Assembly: GCA_018881555.1 (NCBI GenBank)
Contig: JACAXG010000075.1
Location: 1,618,830-1,682,829 of the forward strand
Length of the DNA stretch: 64,000 nucleotides
From: Amblyornis subalaris
Taxonomy: Eukaryota > Chordata > Aves > Passeriformes > Ptilonorhynchidae
Direction of reading: 5' to 3'
This document shows, one piece after another, positions 35,791-46,440 of the stretch. Position 1 is the first letter of the stretch, and each line of letters starts with the position of its first letter. Both the position numbers and the translations under genes were made by a program. Under the pieces are notes generated by a model. That model was given only the letters and a program-made list of their open reading frames with translations, ran no database searches and had not been told where the DNA came from.

Positions 35791-38700
35791 TGTTTTCAAA
35801 CAAGGCATCGCTTTCCTCGAGAGGTGGCAAATTTTCCTGCCTGGTGGGACTATACTTGCAAAAACTACCACAAGGAATTGCTATTGAAAATCAGTCAAAA
35901 ATCAAAGCAGAGAAAAGTTGGAAGAGACTATAGTCTGGGGTATTTGGAAGGGTACATGCCTAAAAGTGGTGTTGTGGTTTGTCCTTGGGCACTGTCAGAA
36001 ATGAGAAGCTGAGGAGCAGCTCAGGAGCACTGATGGGAGAGGCATCACCTCATCCCTCCTGCTTTCCCCTTGCCATCACACTGCTTTGCTTTCAAAGTGT
36101 AAATTAACTTAAAGGTTCAAAGCTTTGGGGAAAGATTCCAGATCAGAGGTCATCTTTTCTGGGTGGTTTATTGGCTGGCCTGTGTTTGCCCACATCTCTA
36201 GTGTTTACCAGCTGAGGGAGTTTATGAAATTTTGATGCAGGAATTAGGTTGTTGCTCATCTTGTACCTTCTTGCTCATATTATTGACAGTACCACTGAAC
36301 TGCTTGAGGCAGATAGTATCTCAGTGATCGCTGTGCTATTTCAGCTCTCCACTGCTGACAACATCAGAAGTGTTTTAACAGGGTTTTAATGGGCAGCCTC
36401 TGTGGCTCCTTGGAGGGTTGCAAATAGCTGCTGTGAAAAACCTTTTCTGCCGCTCTGAGCTGACGTGCCCTCCTTTCCTTCCCTCCCTTCCCTTCCCCAT
36501 CCAGCTGCTGCCTGTCCCTGTGGCTGCAGCACTGCTGAGTCCTTCTGATTTGGGCCAGGCACTGTGCAAGTTCCTGCATCTTCCAGGGAAGCCGTGAAGA
36601 ACAACACGGTTGTGAAACCGCCGGGAAGAGCAGCGCCACGAGCCCAGAACCCAAACTGCTCCACAAATCCCTTCCTCTCCGCCAGCTCCTCCAAACAGGA
36701 ATCAGACAAGTTACACCAGTGCACAACACNGAGCTTTCCTCTGTGTTTTATTGCTCACAACATGTTTTCCACGATACCCCAGAGCAAGACTTAACAATTT
36801 TGAAGAAAACAACCTTTATTTTTCAGCAGAAAACAGAAAGAAATGGAATAAATCCCCCGTTCTCAGGACAAAGCGTTGATTTGATGGCAGCAGTTTCTAG
36901 CTGACTGGTTGCCTTGCTCTGCTTGTTACCAGAAATGAGGCTCGGAGAACAGCTTTCTTTGGACTGTGGAAAAGCTTTCTCCTCCCTATTTTGCTTAATA
37001 TAACTATAATGTGCCCTTTATCACACTTCAACTTGAGTAATCCCAGTTTAGAAATAGTGCAGAAATACCCATGGGAAAAAGCACGAGAAATGTACATTAT
37101 AAAAAACATACAGGCCGAGCTCAAAGGATCCACTGACATGTAAATTTAATTAAAAAATTATAGGTTTTCAATGAGGGCTTGTGTCTTCAATTTACCAGTT
37201 TCCATGACTTCTTCAGCAAAAGTGTTTCTTTTTTGCATTCTTGGTGGAAAACACGCTGAGGGCTATTACAGTCTCCAAGAAGAGTCTCTATTCTGTGTCA
37301 CAGGGAAAAAATAAAATTACCCAAAATATGTACACTTGAAATAAGTAAGAAAAATATCCACTTTCCTGTTTTGTTTTATTTCTATCCTCTAACAAAAGTT
37401 AAACTTTCCAGTAACCAGCAGTGCATGAAAAAGCATGTCCTAACTGTGTGAATAAGCTGCTTTTTGATTGCATGTGCAAATTTTAGGGTATTTTGGCTCT
37501 TTCCATAAAAGATGTTAAGATTGGATAAAATAGTGGTGAGTGGGCGAGCAGAAGAAGAGCTGATGGCCAAAGGTAGAGGCTGGTTATAAATGGGACTCAC
37601 AAAATATCACTATTCAAAGAGGATTCTGGCTTAAACAAGGGAATCCCAAAGTTTTATTGAAAATTATTAATTTCTCCATCTACTGCATGTTTAAGGGAAG
37701 AAATCCCAGCAAGGGAACCCCACCTTCCTTGGTGTGATGTCCCGGGACCAAGGGNTGTCCTAAATCCAGAGATTCTCCTCAATGTCCTCAGTCTCAAATC
37801 CTGAGTGAAAATAAAACTTGAATCTTTTGGCTGCTAAAACTTAAAAAGAAAATCTAAAGGTCTTTGGAAGTCAGCAGGATTAAATGCTTTTCTTGACTCT
37901 ATTCTTCCATNTACTCTTCTTTCAGCAAAGCCCATCGCGAGCTGAACCACTCAAATATCTGGGTATATAAAAGCTACTTCTGCTTAATACCCATTATTTC
38001 AGTTTTTAATGCAGTAAAGGCAGTGGCTTTTGTGCTGCTTTCTTAAGTCCAAAGCAGCTGCTCAAAGGACCAAATCTTTAGGTTAAGAGAGAGGAAAAAA
38101 ACCCCTCGTCTCTGGAATTTCAGCCCCCCAGTAAATGCAGGAGCCATTCAGAGCAGAGCTCTGACTTTCACACTTTCTGCCTCCAAGCTTGTGGGTTCTG
38201 CTGCNAGTTGGAGCACTGAAAACCACTGTGGTTTTTGTTTCTCTAACTTAATTAATAAAAACAATTCATCAGTAGCTGATGCCTTTCAGAGTGGTTTTTC
38301 CCTGAGTCAGCTTACTGGGGAAGAGGTTCATTATAAATTACAATTAGCAAAACAAAAAGAAATAGGCAGAATAAAGCTTCTGATGTGGTGGGCTTCTCTT
38401 AGCTGAGTTTATGTGAGGAAACTTGTAGCCNAAATTCTGCATTCTCGTTTATATACATTGCTCAATGTATAAAATGAAAAAAAAAAAGAGTTAAAAGTGC
38501 TTTATGAGCAAGAGCAGAACTTGCTTGGGGATTATCTGTTTGAAATTCCAGAGGTTATTATCAAACCAGAAGTTTCTAAGATGCACTAACCTCGTATTTG
38601 CAATTACAGCACGAGCAGTATTTGTTTGACAGCACTCTTTGAGTGGGGGAGCTTTCTGCTCAGCTCTGTGTTCGTGTGAGGTGTTTCAGACTGCAAACAC

Positions 38701-38800
38701 TATGGGTCTGTACCTGGTGTCACCTGGTGGTGTGTGTGCACCTGCCTGGGGTCACCTGAGGCAGTCGTGTGTGTCACCAGCCTCAGAGCCGTGAGCGAGA
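35791..38800. other. Gene-free sequence with a GC-richer patch
   Basis: The 36.4-36.7 kb patch has overlapping minus-strand frames of 64-121 residues in different phases. Coding in all of them is impossible, and none has a domain. The remainder is AT-rich. A CACCTG/TCACCTG-rich stretch at 38715-38760 repeats the E-box CACCTG three times or more (38726, 38749 and nearby). Confidence 0.45.
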
Positions 38801-38807
38801 GCTGAGC

Positions 38808-38898
38808 ATCCTCCTCCTCTTCTCCTTTTCCTTCTTCTCCTCGTCCTTTTCCTTCTCCTCCCTTTCCTTCTCCTCCTTCTCCTCCTTCCCCTTCCCTC
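38808..38898. repeat. Polypyrimidine (CTT/CCT) tract
   Basis: About 89 bases of C and T with a single G at 38843, built from irregular TCC, TTCC and CTTCT units. The complementary strand is a polypurine tract, which explains a Glu/Gly/Lys-only frame on the minus strand. Such tracts can form triplex (H-DNA) structures and are often slippage-prone. The irregular unit indicates an old, interrupted microsatellite. Confidence 0.9.
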
Positions 38899-39419
38899 AT
38901 CCTGCAAGACCAAGTGCAGGATGTCCCANGACCATGGTTCCCTTCAGGATGACAGTGATCGCTTGTGCTCCTCCTTTCTGTTGGGTTGGATCCTGGCTAA
39001 GGGAAGGAAAAGGAGCNGGTGCTGCTGTAGATTTATTTTTATGCAGATTGTTTGTCACCTGTGCTGGTTCAGTTGCTGCTTTGAAGTCTTGCATTCGTGT
39101 TGTGCCTTAGGCAAGATTGTTTGCTGCCTCTCTGTCCGTGTTATTTCACTTGCTTTTGTGTTCACTTCTATCTCTGCCAATTTGGATATAATTGTATGAA
39201 ATTTGGCTTTTGGTTTTACCCTGTAACTTTTGCTCACACCAGCCATCCTTTATCCTGCAGAAAGACACTTGGTGAATGAAAGGCATTGGATTGGCCTGGT
39301 CATTCCCAAACTTCCCATAAACAAAACTGTAATATTTTTAATCTTAACACATTCTAAACAAGATCAATCATAAGTCAGAAACACATTCAAAAGGGGGAGT
39401 CTGATGTAATTGTGCATCT

Positions 39420-39473
39420 TATGGTTGGACTCAATGATCCTAGAGGTCTTTTCCAACCTAAATGATTCTGTGG
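39420..39473 (+). mobile_element. Very short CR1 3' terminus
   Basis: The 54 bases read as the terminal block of CR1: TTGGACTCAATGATCC, 'TAGAGGTCTTTTCCAACC', 'TAAATGATTCTGTGG'. Only the end of the 3' untranslated region remains, so insertion was extremely 5'-truncated or the left part has decayed. A minus- or plus-strand frame passing through it (39410-39787) is not a gene. Confidence 0.85.
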
Positions 39474-39479
39474 TTTATC

Positions 39480-40860
39480 TGGATGCACAGTGTGATTCCA
39501 GTAGGTGTGCGAGGATCTGCCTATCCAAGCAGGTTTGGACTGTGCAGGATCAATACAGAGACTTAAGGGATGAATTCATCACTGCAGCTGTTTCTGTAAC
39601 ATCATGGAACAGAAAACAGCCTACAATTGCACAGGTTATGTCACTGNTTGAATCCTGTCTCCTTTCCTTTATTCCCAAATATGTTTTCATCCCACATGTC
39701 TGGGGACAGGCAAGGTGCTGCACAGCCAAAGGGCAATTCCTTGCTTCAGGGTTGAAGAGTTCCCTTAAAAATAGGCCCTGTGTGTAACTCTACGTTCAAT
39801 CACCTAAAATAATTGCTACAATTTCCTTGCATAGCGTGTGCTGCTTCTGCACGTGGAGCAAATGTAAACTGCAGGGCCTTAATTAAAAAAAAGAAAGGCA
39901 AATAAAATGTCTCTTGTGCTTGCCTGCAAGGGCTGGGAGATTCCCAGGTGTCCTGGGCACAGCACCCGTCACCCCGGGTGCCCAGGCCAAGGCCACGGTG
40001 ACAGAAGAGAGCTGAGACTCTGGGTCATGCTTTGTAACATCCATTTGTATTTATGGCCTGATTCTGAAGGGTATTAAATGTATAAAATATGTATGTTTAA
40101 GTGATGTATTTGAATCTCCAAGTCANTCCGCTGGTAATGTGCTTTTAAGTGTTTTCATGACGATGTGCTTAGGTAGGAACAAATTGGGCTTGTAGGAAAG
40201 TTTAGGGAAGATAAAATGTAGGATGCCTCGAGCTTCTTCAGATGAGTTTAGCAGCAGGAGGAGGCAGGGCTGGAGTGGGGCTCTCCTTACCAGTGATNTT
40301 GTGTCCAACGAGGGCCAGTCAGGTATAAAACAGAGCTGTCAGTGAGCNGCTGATCAATGGTGCTTCTGGCCTTGGCAGAGGTGAGGGTGTCCCTGCCTCA
40401 GCCATCCCAAACCTCTGCCATGGCTCTGCCTTCTCCAGTGCCAGAGATGAGGCGACTCATCCTGCAAATATTTCCAGTCACATGCTGCACAGTGTTTTAG
40501 GCAAATTTTGTTTAAGCAGCTGTCGGATGAAAACTATCAAAGCTCAGTTTTGTTCCTGGAGCTCTCAGAATATTCGTCATGGGTTCCCGGGGCTGAAAGC
40601 AGTCATGTGTGGCAAAGCCACACTGCCAGGCTCTTGTGCTCTGGAATTTAGAGGGAAATGAGGATCCTCTCTCTCTCGTTTACTTCCATTGCTGCGTCTT
40701 CCTTTATTTCCGTGCGCTGAGGTCTCGCAGTCTTGGAACTGGCCAGCTCATTTCTAAAATGCAATATTTACCCTGTGCCACTTATTCCGAGTCTGCATCC
40801 TCAGTGACAGNATTGATTCAGTTGGTGCTGCTGCACTTTTAATGTTCCCTTTTATGTTCA
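39480..40860. other. Gene-free sequence
   Basis: Unique DNA without a recognised gene or repeat. Several isolated N calls occur here (near 39646, 40126, 40298, 40348, 40811). Short frames have no domain. Confidence 0.45.
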
Positions 40861-40875
40861 TGTTTGTTCCAACAG

Positions 40876-40975
40876 AGTGGCCACTAGCACAGACGACTTG
40901 AACTTGTATCACCCGCAAACTGACAACGCTGGAGCCACCAGTTTGTCATTATCCCTCCTAGTGTATCTGATTTAA
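40876..40975 (+). other. Possible terminal coding exon with hydrophobic C-terminus
   Basis: A splice-acceptor-like tract ends in CAACAG at 40870-40875. It is followed by an open frame beginning with GTG at 40877 and ending at TAA 40973-40975 (32 codons). The composition is more even than the flanks. The last residues read DNAGATSLSLSLLVYLI: small residues followed by a hydrophobic tail, the general form of a GPI-anchor signal, though the tail is short. I cannot match it to a protein. The block runs without a border into AT-rich conserved-looking DNA (TTAATGG near 41024), so it may instead be part of a non-coding element. No upstream exon was found. Confidence 0.18.
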
Positions 40976-43900
40976 TTTTGCAACAGTGGATTAATTCTTA
41001 AAATTGCAGTGCTTTTTGCTCGTTAATGGTCAGTAAATGATTCGGGGGGGGGGTTGGTGGGGGAATGGAATTCATCAGTTTTGTAGTCGTTTTAATTCTT
41101 CTCGTTTTAAGTTGTTCTATAAATATGTCTTTATGGATGTAGTTTTACTAGCTTAAAAACATCTAATTGAAAACAGTTGCTTAAATCTCTTTGGATCAAG
41201 GAGGCAGTAATAAGCAAAGAGAGTATCTTATCCCTGCAATCCAGAAACGCTTAGTGACTGGTATACTCAGTGCATGTGTAATCAGCTTCTTGTTTCATCT
41301 AAAAACCTTAGCTCTTTTGGTGTGATTTAGTACTTCCCCAGCAGCATGGTTTTCCTTGTCTGTAAGATTATCAACGAGTGAAACAAAATATAAACCAAAA
41401 TGGCATAACAGACAGAAGTGTTCTGAGAACTATTTCATTCATTTGTGCCATCTCGTGGGGGTGGTGTGTTTGTAGCACNTCAAGGCCTTGATTGGATTCT
41501 TGTAAATTTGCACTTTGTTGTACATTATGTAATGTTATTCTTATGACTTAACATTTGCATCGGGCAGGACTGATCTCTGCTGTTTTGTAAGGCCCCAGCA
41601 GATGAAGCCGTGGCTCTTAGAGGAGATCAGCCNGGGCATTTGCCTATTGATGCTGCTTGGGAGTCCAAAACCACTGAGCTCCGAGGGATAAGGGCTCGGA
41701 TATACCTTTGCTTCCTGAATTCTGTGGGATTGGGTTTGGCGAGGGGCTTGTTGCTGTGATTTGGGTTTGGAGCCTTGTCTACTGTTTATTTAATGTCAGA
41801 AATGGAGACCCTTTCTGGCTGATGAGATGTAACGACTGCAGATCCCGTGCGCGATGGGGGGATACTTGGATTACGTGAACGCTCTAAATTATGTTGTTAA
41901 TACAGTTAAACAAAAATTATTGATGACCACTCTGGCTGTTGGCCTGGTTTTTGAAGGCTCATACCTGCGTCCCTCTGGTTTGAAATGTGGTACCATTTTC
42001 CAAAGTGGTCCTCAGAAAGTGCCTCACCAAACCTCGGAAGTCTATAAATGATACNTGGCTCGATTCCAAGCTGGGAAGCAAGGAAAAGAAAGCCAGTCTG
42101 TGCTGGTGGAGAGGGAAGGAAAAACCACAAGTTTTTCATCATGCGAGTGGGAAGTAAAACAGGTTAAATTACGTGATCTTTAGTGATCATTTTTTTTAAC
42201 ATCTGCGTTCATTCATCTGGCTTGGACTGTCTGCATGGTCAGTTGTACCATCTCATAAGGAGTCATAATTAATGGAGGTGGTAATTGCATAAACTGCAAG
42301 CACANATTTCATAAGATTTCATTTCTTTTATTCCTTATTGCTTAAACAGGCAAACTGTGACATGGACTTTACTCAGAAAGTTGTGTCATTTTCCTTTTTT
42401 ATTTATTTTCTTTTGAAATGTCAAATAGTTTCACACAGCTTTATCAATCTGAAGGATTACAGAGCTGTGGCAGCACCATAGGACTAAGGAGCACACACTT
42501 GTGCAGCATCTGATTCTTTGTCCGGGGTTAAAACTCAGAGTTCAACCCCTGAAATTCTTTTTCCAAGTCTTTGTGCTAAGCAAGTAGCACTTCACACAAG
42601 GCCATTGTTGGAAATCACCCGTGGTTTGGGGCTTTAAGAAATGCCTGAGTGTGTTCTGCCCGTCTAAAAGCCATCCATTACAAAAAATAATCAGACATCC
42701 TTTTTTCTTGTACATTTGTGTCATTCTGCGAATCAGAAGCATTTTATGTGCTAAGGGCAATGTGCTTTGCTTTTGGAATTCCTGAGTTTCACTAAAACCC
42801 TGGGGCATAGTTTGTTCAGGAGACCTGAGGTGACCTGTAAATGGGAGCTGCTGTGTCCCTTTGCTGCTTAGCAAGATCGTTTTAAAGAGAAAGTGAAATA
42901 CAGTGTCCAGATATATTACGATAACATCATAATCCAAAGAAAAAAGCAGTATTTTTATATTAGTTGACCTCTTGAAAGCACGTTCTCATAGCTTTTCTCC
43001 TAGATGGCAGTTTCCTCATTTCTAAATGACAAATCTCAGATGGGAAAAAAAATTAGGTGACTTTTCTGAACCCAAAGAAACTCCTGATGCAAGCAGGACT
43101 GGAGCTGAAGAGTTGCTGTGGAAGCTTTGGATTCTGTGTTCCTGCTTTGGATGCTGAGCTCTCTGCAGGCAGGGAAGCTGTGGGAGAAAGGAATATCTGG
43201 TTTGGTTAGGATAATGTGCTGTCTTGTTTGGGAACCAGCCTTTCCATTCTTCTGGACTTAAAGCCTTGGTTTTTCTCCTAAATCCCAGTGATTGACTGTC
43301 TGTAAAAGCACTGACAGTCTCAAAAGCCACGAGGAGGGACCTGCTACCCATCCTCATTTCCCATGGAAAGCAGGAAACGTCGTGTTTGAGCTCCTGAGCT
43401 GCCATCTTGCAGTTTAAGTCACCTTAAAATTAATTAAGAATCTGTATTGTCATTGTCTTGAAGTTGGATTGGTTTTTAAACTCTAAATATTTGAACTTCC
43501 CCCAGGGGAAGGGTGAATCTCTGTCCCTCTGTGGGTGGGGTGTGGTGAGGACCCTCTGCAGCCCAAAGTTGTGTCTGTCCAGAGCAGCACGTCCCCATGT
43601 GAGGTGCAAAATGAAGTTCCTGTAGCAGTTGGGAATTTGGTGGGATTTGCTTCCATTTGACAGCGTTTCCAGATGGAAAGGAGCAACTGCCTGTTCCTGT
43701 ATGGGGCCATTTCCATTCCCTTCAACTGGGTTTGGGTTTGAGGAGGGGGATTGGCCACTTTGTTTGCATAGTGTGAAAACAGATGTTATTTCACTGCACT
43801 ATCTGGAAGCTTTTTCTCATCCCCCACTCCTGCCATAGGTGCTCGTCTTCTGAACCAAGGCAAATTCCATTGGAAGTGTTAGAAAGTTAGTTCCATTTCC

Positions 43901-44050
43901 AGGTTTTTTAATGGTTCCTTCTTTTTCTTGCACGGTGGGTTAGAAACGTGTTAAAGCCGGTGGTAAAGTAATTTATGAAGGGCAGCTGGAGTTCAAAAGG
44001 TTCAAATATACAAGTTCAGTTCCAGCGTCGTTTGGATCTTCACACCTCAG
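40976..44050. other. Gene-free sequence with candidate elements
   Basis: A G-run (ten G, then GG and five G within 20 bases) lies at 41044-41063. A POU octamer ATTTGCAT lies at 41553-41560 in a clean AT-rich stretch. The frames at 42542-42937 (131 residues) and 43022-43405 (127 residues), both minus strand, have no domain and no context supporting coding. Confidence 0.4.
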
Positions 44051-44065
44051 TGTCCCAACAGAGAA

Positions 44066-44115
44066 ACTGGATACTGAGTTTTTACAGGTTTTACTGTAAA
44101 AACTGAGCCCTCCAG
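44066..44115. repeat. Perfect 11-bp hairpin with 6-nt loop
   Basis: AGTTTTTACAG (44077-44087) and CTGTAAAAACT (44094-44104) are exact reverse complements separated by GTTTTA. Beyond an internal loop, CTGGA (44067-44071) can pair with TCCAG (44111-44115). The predicted stem is too short for a canonical microRNA precursor. It could be a cruciform or a structure in a transcript. No known RNA family fits. Confidence 0.6.
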
Positions 44116-44116
44116 A

Positions 44117-46020
44117 AGTTGGAGTAACTAATGGATTTTGCAGGAGTGATTTGCCTACCCTGGATGTCCATTAGCTGGTTTGCTTTTATGTCTTTGCTGG
44201 AAACCTAAATGGCTTTTACTTGCACTTTTTTTACCAGTTCTATGTTTGCAGGAGATGTCTTTTGTATTGCAGTAGCCGGTAGGAAAAAAGTGATGTACTC
44301 AAAAATTGTGGGAGCATTTAATCACAGAATATCCTAACTAGAATTTAAACTGTGTGTTGTCAAGAAAGTTTCCATCTGTAGCTTACCAATCCCGAGCTGA
44401 CTACACGCAGTTTTAATCTTCTGATTCTTGAATTCCTTCTTTTTTCTGTGGCTTTGGTGGTGTTAAAATTTAATCCTCAGCAGCTACATTGTATTGAGTT
44501 TATATTTCTCTCCTTTCCTTGCTTGTCCTACTTTATTGCCGTCAAGGGTTTGAAATATCCTGAAAAATCTGTGTTTTTCAAAATGATAAAATACCTTTCT
44601 ACCACAGGAGTAGTTCAAGAAAGTTTCTTGTTGTATTTATTGAGCCGCCAGATATTTGGCAAAATCAATTCCACGTAATAGACTGTCCCTATTAGAGGTG
44701 CACACCTTTGATGGGTAACTCTTNAAAATATCTTGCTGATTTAAAAGAATTTTTTGTCATTATATTCATCATGTGCCACTTACACTGAGTTTGTCTGTAT
44801 TGCATCATCAGTGAGAATTCACTTTGTACACTTACNCTAAGAGCAAATTTATTCTGTCACAAAATGACACAGAATAAGACAATAAACCCAGAAAAATCAA
44901 TTGATTGTCAGGTACATGTGAGAATTCTGGAAATTTTACACGTGGAAAAACTGGCTGGCACAAGAGCAGAGGAGGGATCAAACCACTTCCATGTGGAGGA
45001 GAGGGCTGGGCTGGGCTGGGGGTGTTTCTCCCTGTCAAAGAAGCACTCAGGAGGAAGGAGGTGTTGGAGGTGGTGTGGTTCCCCACACAAGGGTTTTATT
45101 TTGTGGTGGAAAATCTAATCTTTCCGAGACCATTTCTCTTGGGCCTAAGTCTGAAGTCTGCTTTATATTGGGAGATTGGCATGAAATCCACAGCACTTAA
45201 GAGGATAAAGGCCTTTGTCTCCAAAATGTACATTTTTTTTGGAACCGTAAAGGCAGTGGAACAAGAAATGGTTTTAAGTATTTAATGTTAAGATTCAACC
45301 TTGTAATCCTTTCTCAAGTAAAAATATGTTATAGATCAATTTTATCGATTCCTATATTTTTTCCATGTGTTTGAGAGCATTCACTTTAAAAAAAAAAGGA
45401 AATCTTCCACATCTAACTAATGATTGAAGAATTAAAAAAACTAATTATGGCTTATAAGGACCTACTGTCACTAACCAGAGTGACATCTTCTGGGTCCTCT
45501 GTAGGCACCGTTTGATTTCTGGGAGAAGCATGGGAGACTTTAAAAATAAAATAAATAGAACACTGTTTCTCTCAATTGCCTTTCTTATTTGCATGGTCAC
45601 TTTAAAGGGCCCCAAAACCTATTTGTACATAATGACATTGGGCACCTCCTCAGCTTCAAGATATATCAAATAATACTTTGAGAATTGTTGTGCTGTAAAT
45701 AACCTGCAGTATTTGCAGCCTTTGTCCCCTTCTTTGAAATATTACAGGAAGGTGGATAATAAATACAAGAAATCATGGGAAGAAAACAGGGCAGGGTGAG
45801 GAAGGGAAGAGAAAAAGGTGTGATGCAGGGTGGGGGGAGATGGCTCTCTGTGGATGTGTGTGTTCAGTTTTCAGTCTACAGGCAAAGGGGACAGAAGAAA
45901 AAATCAAGAGCAGGAGTTGACGTTGAAAGGAATGAAAGGAGAAAAGACTTATTGAGTAAGTAAATTAGAAATTATATCCGATAAATAGATGGAAACAACA
46001 GCAGAACCCTGACTAATGTC
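44117..46020. other. Gene-free sequence with octamer
   Basis: Unique DNA. A short GGGCT pentamer run lies at about 45004-45021. A perfect ATTTGCAT lies at 45587-45594 inside AT-rich repeat-free sequence, followed closely by CACTTTAAAGGGCCCC. No gene is recognised. Confidence 0.45.
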
Positions 46021-46027
46021 AGTTCTT

Positions 46028-46078
46028 CTGGCACCACTGACTTAAATCAGTTTACACGAGCTCAGGATCGGGGCAGAC
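46028..46078. repeat. Possible ancient amniote repeat fragment
   Basis: The run CACTGACTTAAATCAGTTTA followed by CACGAGCTCAGGATC resembles the 'GACTT..AAT..' / 'TTTACAC..GCTGAGGATC' end of an old short interspersed family common in turtles and crocodilians, as recalled without a database. It is about 50 bases and diverged. The name is unknown to me and the call is tentative. Confidence 0.28.
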
Positions 46079-46242
46079 TGGCTCAAACTAATTTTTTAAT
46101 CTGAACTTCCAGCTTTCTTACTTAGTTTATATAAGTTTTATGTTTTCAACTTCATAAATTAATATGCAACAAAAACAGAATTGCCCCAGGTACTCACACA
46201 GAGAGAAAAGTGATAAAATAGATCAGATGTCTGATGAGCTTT

Positions 46243-46440
46243 GATGTCAAACTGAAAGAGAGTGGGGTTAGATGGGATATTGAGAAGGAATTCTTCCCTG
46301 GAAGTGTCCAGGGCCAGGTTGGACGGGGCTTGGAGCAACCTGGGATAGTGGAAGGTGTCCCTGCCCATGGCAGGGGCTGGAACGGGATGATCTTGAAGGT
46401 CCCTTCCAACCCAAACCATTCTGGAATTCTCTGTTTCTAT
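46243..46440 (+). mobile_element. CR1 LINE 3' end with internal deletion
   Basis: Blocks in order are CAAACTGAAAGAG, 'GATGGGATATTGAGAAGG', 'GAATTCTTCCCTG', 'GAAGTGTCCAGG', 'TTGGAGCAACCTGGGATAGT', 'GTCCCTGCCCATGGCAGGGG', then 'AAGGTCCCTTCCAACCC' and 'AAACCATTCTGGAATTCT'. This is a CR1 3' end in plus orientation. Compared with the copies at 55271-55459 and 61001-61212, about 59 bp are missing at 46296-46300, where the remaining CCCTG is the repeat that bounds the lost part. No frame is left. Confidence 0.95.

Noticed and set aside
38700..38900. Glu/Gly/Lys-rich minus-strand frame
   Set aside because: Translation of the polypyrimidine tract's complement; low complexity only.
41044..41063. G-quadruplex candidate
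   Set aside because: The ten-G run plus GG and GGGGG does not supply four separated G3 runs with short loops.
44329..44345. CR1-end-like 'AATCACAGAATATCCTAA'
   Set aside because: Under 20 bases of similarity and the following sequence does not continue as CR1.
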